Below are positions 62,048-64,000 of a stretch of 64,000 bases of DNA, piece by piece. This stretch comes from an uncultured Ruminococcus sp. (GTDB lineage Bacteria; Bacillota; Clostridia; Monoglobales; Monoglobaceae), in contig CACXES010000141.1 in NCBI GenBank assembly GCA_902766745.1, positions 62,001 to 126,000 of the forward strand, in the 5' to 3' direction. Position 1 is the first letter of the stretch; the number at the start of each line of letters is the position of its first letter. The notes below the pieces were generated by a model. The model searched no databases and was not told the origin of the DNA. It saw only the letters and a list, made by a program, of their open reading frames with translations. A program made the position numbers and the translations under genes.

Positions 62048-63769
62048 ATGGAACTTTTGCAAACAATTACGCAGTTTAATAATACGGAGAAGGATTGCCC
62101 CATTTCGGCAGGGGAGTGTAAGCTGTACTTTGATACGGATAACACACGAATAGCCTTGAAATTGGAGTTTAATGCCTTGCGTGATGATATTGCCGATGCG
62201 AAGCTCGATGTCTGCTGCTATGGCGGTGACGGGTACAGGCTTACGGTTTTGAAGGATGTTCCGTACATGGCAGAGGGGATGCTTCTGGAGCTTCCGTCAC
62301 TTATGACCAAGGCGGTGCAGATACAGGTAAAAAGTGTCGTATTTTCGGACGGGAGTATATGGCACAGCGGTACGGAGTTGCCGGACAGGACAGAAACGGA
62401 GGACCTCGGTGACGTTACCGAAAAATATGATTTCAGTGATGCTCTGCCCGATGATACAGAGGATTTCGTCAGCTTTGAGGAGGAGGTTCCCGGCAGGCGT
62501 CTGACCCGTGCGGAGCGAAAAGAGAGACGGAGACAGCGTATTGCCGAAGAGGAGGAGATACGCAATTTTATAAAGCATGACCCCGGGGAGAGAAAGAAAA
62601 GAATAATAAAACGGGTGGTTGTGCTTGCGGTGCTTGTGGCTGCGGTAATTGGCGGACGATATGTGCTTGTGTACAAGGCAGAGGCCGATGCGGCATACAG
62701 CAAGGGCATGAATCTGTATAACAGCGGAAAGTTTGCCGATGCGGCGGTCGTGCTTGAGGAGGCGGAGAAATATAAGTTTTTCGGCGAAAAGAAGGACGAG
62801 CTGGACTGGTGCCTTGCCATGAGCTGCGCGAGAGAGCGTAATTTCAATAAGGCGGCTGTATACTTCAAGAAGCTTGACGGTTACAAGGAAAGTCGTGAAA
62901 ATTACCGCAGTATAACTGAAGCGTACTCGGGTATTATCGCCGCAGGCAAGGCTCATACTGTGGCTCTGCGGAGCGATGGTACCGTTGCGGCGGCAGGCTC
63001 TGACGATAAGGGTCAGTGTAAGATCACAGCGTGGAATGATATAGTAAAGCTTGCGGCGGGCGGAGAGCATACCGCCGCAATAAAAAGAGACGGAACGGTT
63101 ATTGCCGCCGGAGATAATTCCAAGGGACAGTGCGATGTAAAGAGATGGAGCAATATCATAGATATTGCCGCCGGCGGTGTCCATACGGTGGGTGTTGAAA
63201 ATACGGGCAGAGTTGTTGCGGCAGGTGATAATTCCGACGGTCAGTGCGATGTTGAAGGCTGGTCCGGGGTTGTGTCGGTTGCGGCAGGCGAAACCCATAC
63301 TGTCGGACTTAAAATTGACGGAACGGTTATTGCGTCAGGGAGCAACAGCTTTGGGGAGTGCAATGTAGGAGGCTGGAGCAATATTGTGATGGTTGCGGCA
63401 GGGAACGGCTTTACGGCAGGGCTTACCTATGACGGCAAGCTTGTATTCACCGGTGATAACAGCAGGGGTGCGGCAGATGCAGCGTCGGTAAAGGACGCAT
63501 ACTGTATCTCGGCAGGCTCGCATAATATTATTGTAACGGATATAAGCGGCCATACCCGTGCCTTCGGCGGCAACGACAGAAATCAGAGTGTGACGGATTT
63601 ATGGAAAAACATAGTTGCATCTGCCGGCGGAGAAACGCACAGTGTGGGTGTAGCCTTGGATGGAACCGTGTTCGGTTCGGGCTCAAACGACAGCGGACAG
63701 ATTTCCCTCGGCAGTTGGTCCGGGATAGGTCTGCCGAGCGGTACGGTTACAATCCGCAAGGGAGAATAA
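62048..63769 (+). CDS. Membrane protein with RCC1 repeats
   Basis: 573 aa. An acidic N-terminal domain (1-about 160) with no family I recognise, a basic patch (RAERKERRRQRI, ERKKRIIKRVVV), one membrane helix (VVVLAVLVAAVIGGRYVLVY, about 190-208), a short helical TPR-like stretch (about 215-295), and then six or seven RCC1 repeats (about 300-560). Each repeat has the pattern SDGTVAAAGSDDKGQC followed by a W and an AAGG.HT turn. RCC1 propellers usually bind proteins; the extracytoplasmic or cytoplasmic side is not certain. GCAGGTGA precedes the ATG. Confidence 0.85.
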   Translation: MELLQTITQFNNTEKDCPISAGECKLYFDTDNTRIALKLEFNALRDDIADAKLDVCCYGGDGYRLTVLKDVPYMAEGMLLELPSLMTKAVQIQVKSVVFSDGSIWHSGTELPDRTETEDLGDVTEKYDFSDALPDDTEDFVSFEEEVPGRRLTRAERKERRRQRIAEEEEIRNFIKHDPGERKKRIIKRVVVLAVLVAAVIGGRYVLVYKAEADAAYSKGMNLYNSGKFADAAVVLEEAEKYKFFGEKKDELDWCLAMSCARERNFNKAAVYFKKLDGYKESRENYRSITEAYSGIIAAGKAHTVALRSDGTVAAAGSDDKGQCKITAWNDIVKLAAGGEHTAAIKRDGTVIAAGDNSKGQCDVKRWSNIIDIAAGGVHTVGVENTGRVVAAGDNSDGQCDVEGWSGVVSVAAGETHTVGLKIDGTVIASGSNSFGECNVGGWSNIVMVAAGNGFTAGLTYDGKLVFTGDNSRGAADAASVKDAYCISAGSHNIIVTDISGHTRAFGGNDRNQSVTDLWKNIVASAGGETHSVGVALDGTVFGSGSNDSGQISLGSWSGIGLPSGTVTIRKGE

Positions 63770-63870
63770 TTCAAAAGAGGCTTTGTACCCGTTTCCGCAT
63801 GAGCTGCCTGCGGCTTATGCGAAACGGTAAATACATTAAGTATATGCAGGCGGAAAGGTTATGGTAGGTT

Positions 63871-64000
63871 ATGGATGTTTTTGTTGAACAGTTGGTTGTC
63901 AGAAAGAGGACGGGAGGGGATTACCTTATTATTGCCGGATGTATATTGACGGCACTTTTGGTATGCTTTTTTATTCCGTTATTTCTCGGAAGGTTTTTGG
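63871..64000 (+). CDS. Start of a membrane protein, truncated by the window end
   Basis: 43 codons without a stop from ATG 63871. After a charged N-terminus (MDVFVEQLVVRKRTGGD) comes a hydrophobic stretch (YLIIAGCILTALLVCFFIPLF), so it begins like a membrane protein. The Shine-Dalgarno sequence is weak (AGGTT). It follows the RCC1 gene by about 100 bases in the same direction and may form an operon with it. No family can be named from the visible part. Confidence 0.6.
   Translation, partial: MDVFVEQLVVRKRTGGDYLIIAGCILTALLVCFFIPLFLGRFL

Noticed and set aside
62297-63298. 333-codon minus-strand ORF within the RCC1 gene
   Set aside because: Antisense shadow; the plus-strand frame shows RCC1 repeats and the minus frame has no family pattern.
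62930-63720. DNA-level tandem repeats in the RCC1 gene
   Set aside because: Only the protein pattern repeats; DNA copies are diverged, so this is domain repetition and not recent slippage.
1-64000. tRNA, rRNA, riboswitch, phage or transposase genes
   Set aside because: None could be recognised by eye. A covariance-model scan (tRNAscan-SE, Infernal/Rfam) would be needed to exclude small RNAs and riboswitches.

Overview
The window looks like chromosomal DNA from an uncultured, probably gut-associated member of the class Clostridia (Bacillota). The reasons are the housekeeping gene order (rplU-rpmA-obg; dxs-tlyA-nadK-recN), Clostridia-type families (DUF1846, TIGR03905/TSCPD, YesL/DUF624, SLH-anchored surface protein, ABC-F), strong purine-rich ribosome binding sites and TTGACA/TATAAT promoters, and the standard code. 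I cannot name a genus. No tRNA, rRNA, CRISPR array, transposase or phage gene was seen.

Layout. 1-1925: end of rplU, rpmA (short, unprocessed L27 form) and obg. 2143-2958: a small AT-rich regulator/SLOG pair. 3024-5684: an SLH surface protein with a phosphodiester glycosidase domain. 5766-13493: rpoBC with its own near-consensus promoter and no rplJL in front. 13578-15083: a PFK with pyrophosphate-type signature residues, and a TSCPD protein. 15179-18124 (minus): secD, secF with a 21-bp tandem repeat inside the coding region, and a small cysteine-rich membrane protein. 18224-39174: a 21-kb accessory sugar-catabolism block with three AraC-type regulators. Its parts are (a) a GH36 alpha-galactosidase, sugar isomerase, FGGY kinase, DUF4432 mutarotase-like protein, class II aldolase and aldo/keto reductase operon; (b) a GH123-like hexosaminidase, nagB, nahK, nagA operon; (c) a minus-strand operon of three tandem paralogous corrinoid/Fe-S reductase-like proteins (QueG/reductive-dehalogenase superfamily) plus a TIM-barrel glycosidase-like protein, read divergently from an AraC regulator; and (d) an aquaporin. 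39602-42902: rarA and glyA (minus), nth (plus). 43083-46143: a hisZ-hisG gene fusion, hisA, hisIE. 46158-55289: comEA-like, yesL-like, dxs, tlyA, nadK, recN, rseC-like, ABC-F. 55509-61744: DUF1846 protein, HU, FtsK/SpoIIIE, D,D-carboxypeptidase. 62048-64000: an RCC1-repeat membrane protein and the start of another membrane protein.

How the parts work together. Blocks (a) and (b) would turn alpha-galactosides and N-acetylhexosamine glycans (mucin- or host-type) into triose phosphates and fructose-6-phosphate. All enzymes lack signal peptides and no transporter is present, so import must be encoded elsewhere. Block (c) is the best candidate for an undescribed system. It has three cytosolic relatives of reductive dehalogenase/epoxyqueuosine reductase in one operon with a glycosidase-like enzyme, controlled from an almost symmetrical divergent promoter with a 13-bp direct repeat spaced 21 bp, as expected for an AraC-family operator. 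Other notable items are the HisZ-HisG fusion, short tandem repeats in secF and in front of dxs and the rseC-like gene, and overlapping divergent promoters at three places.
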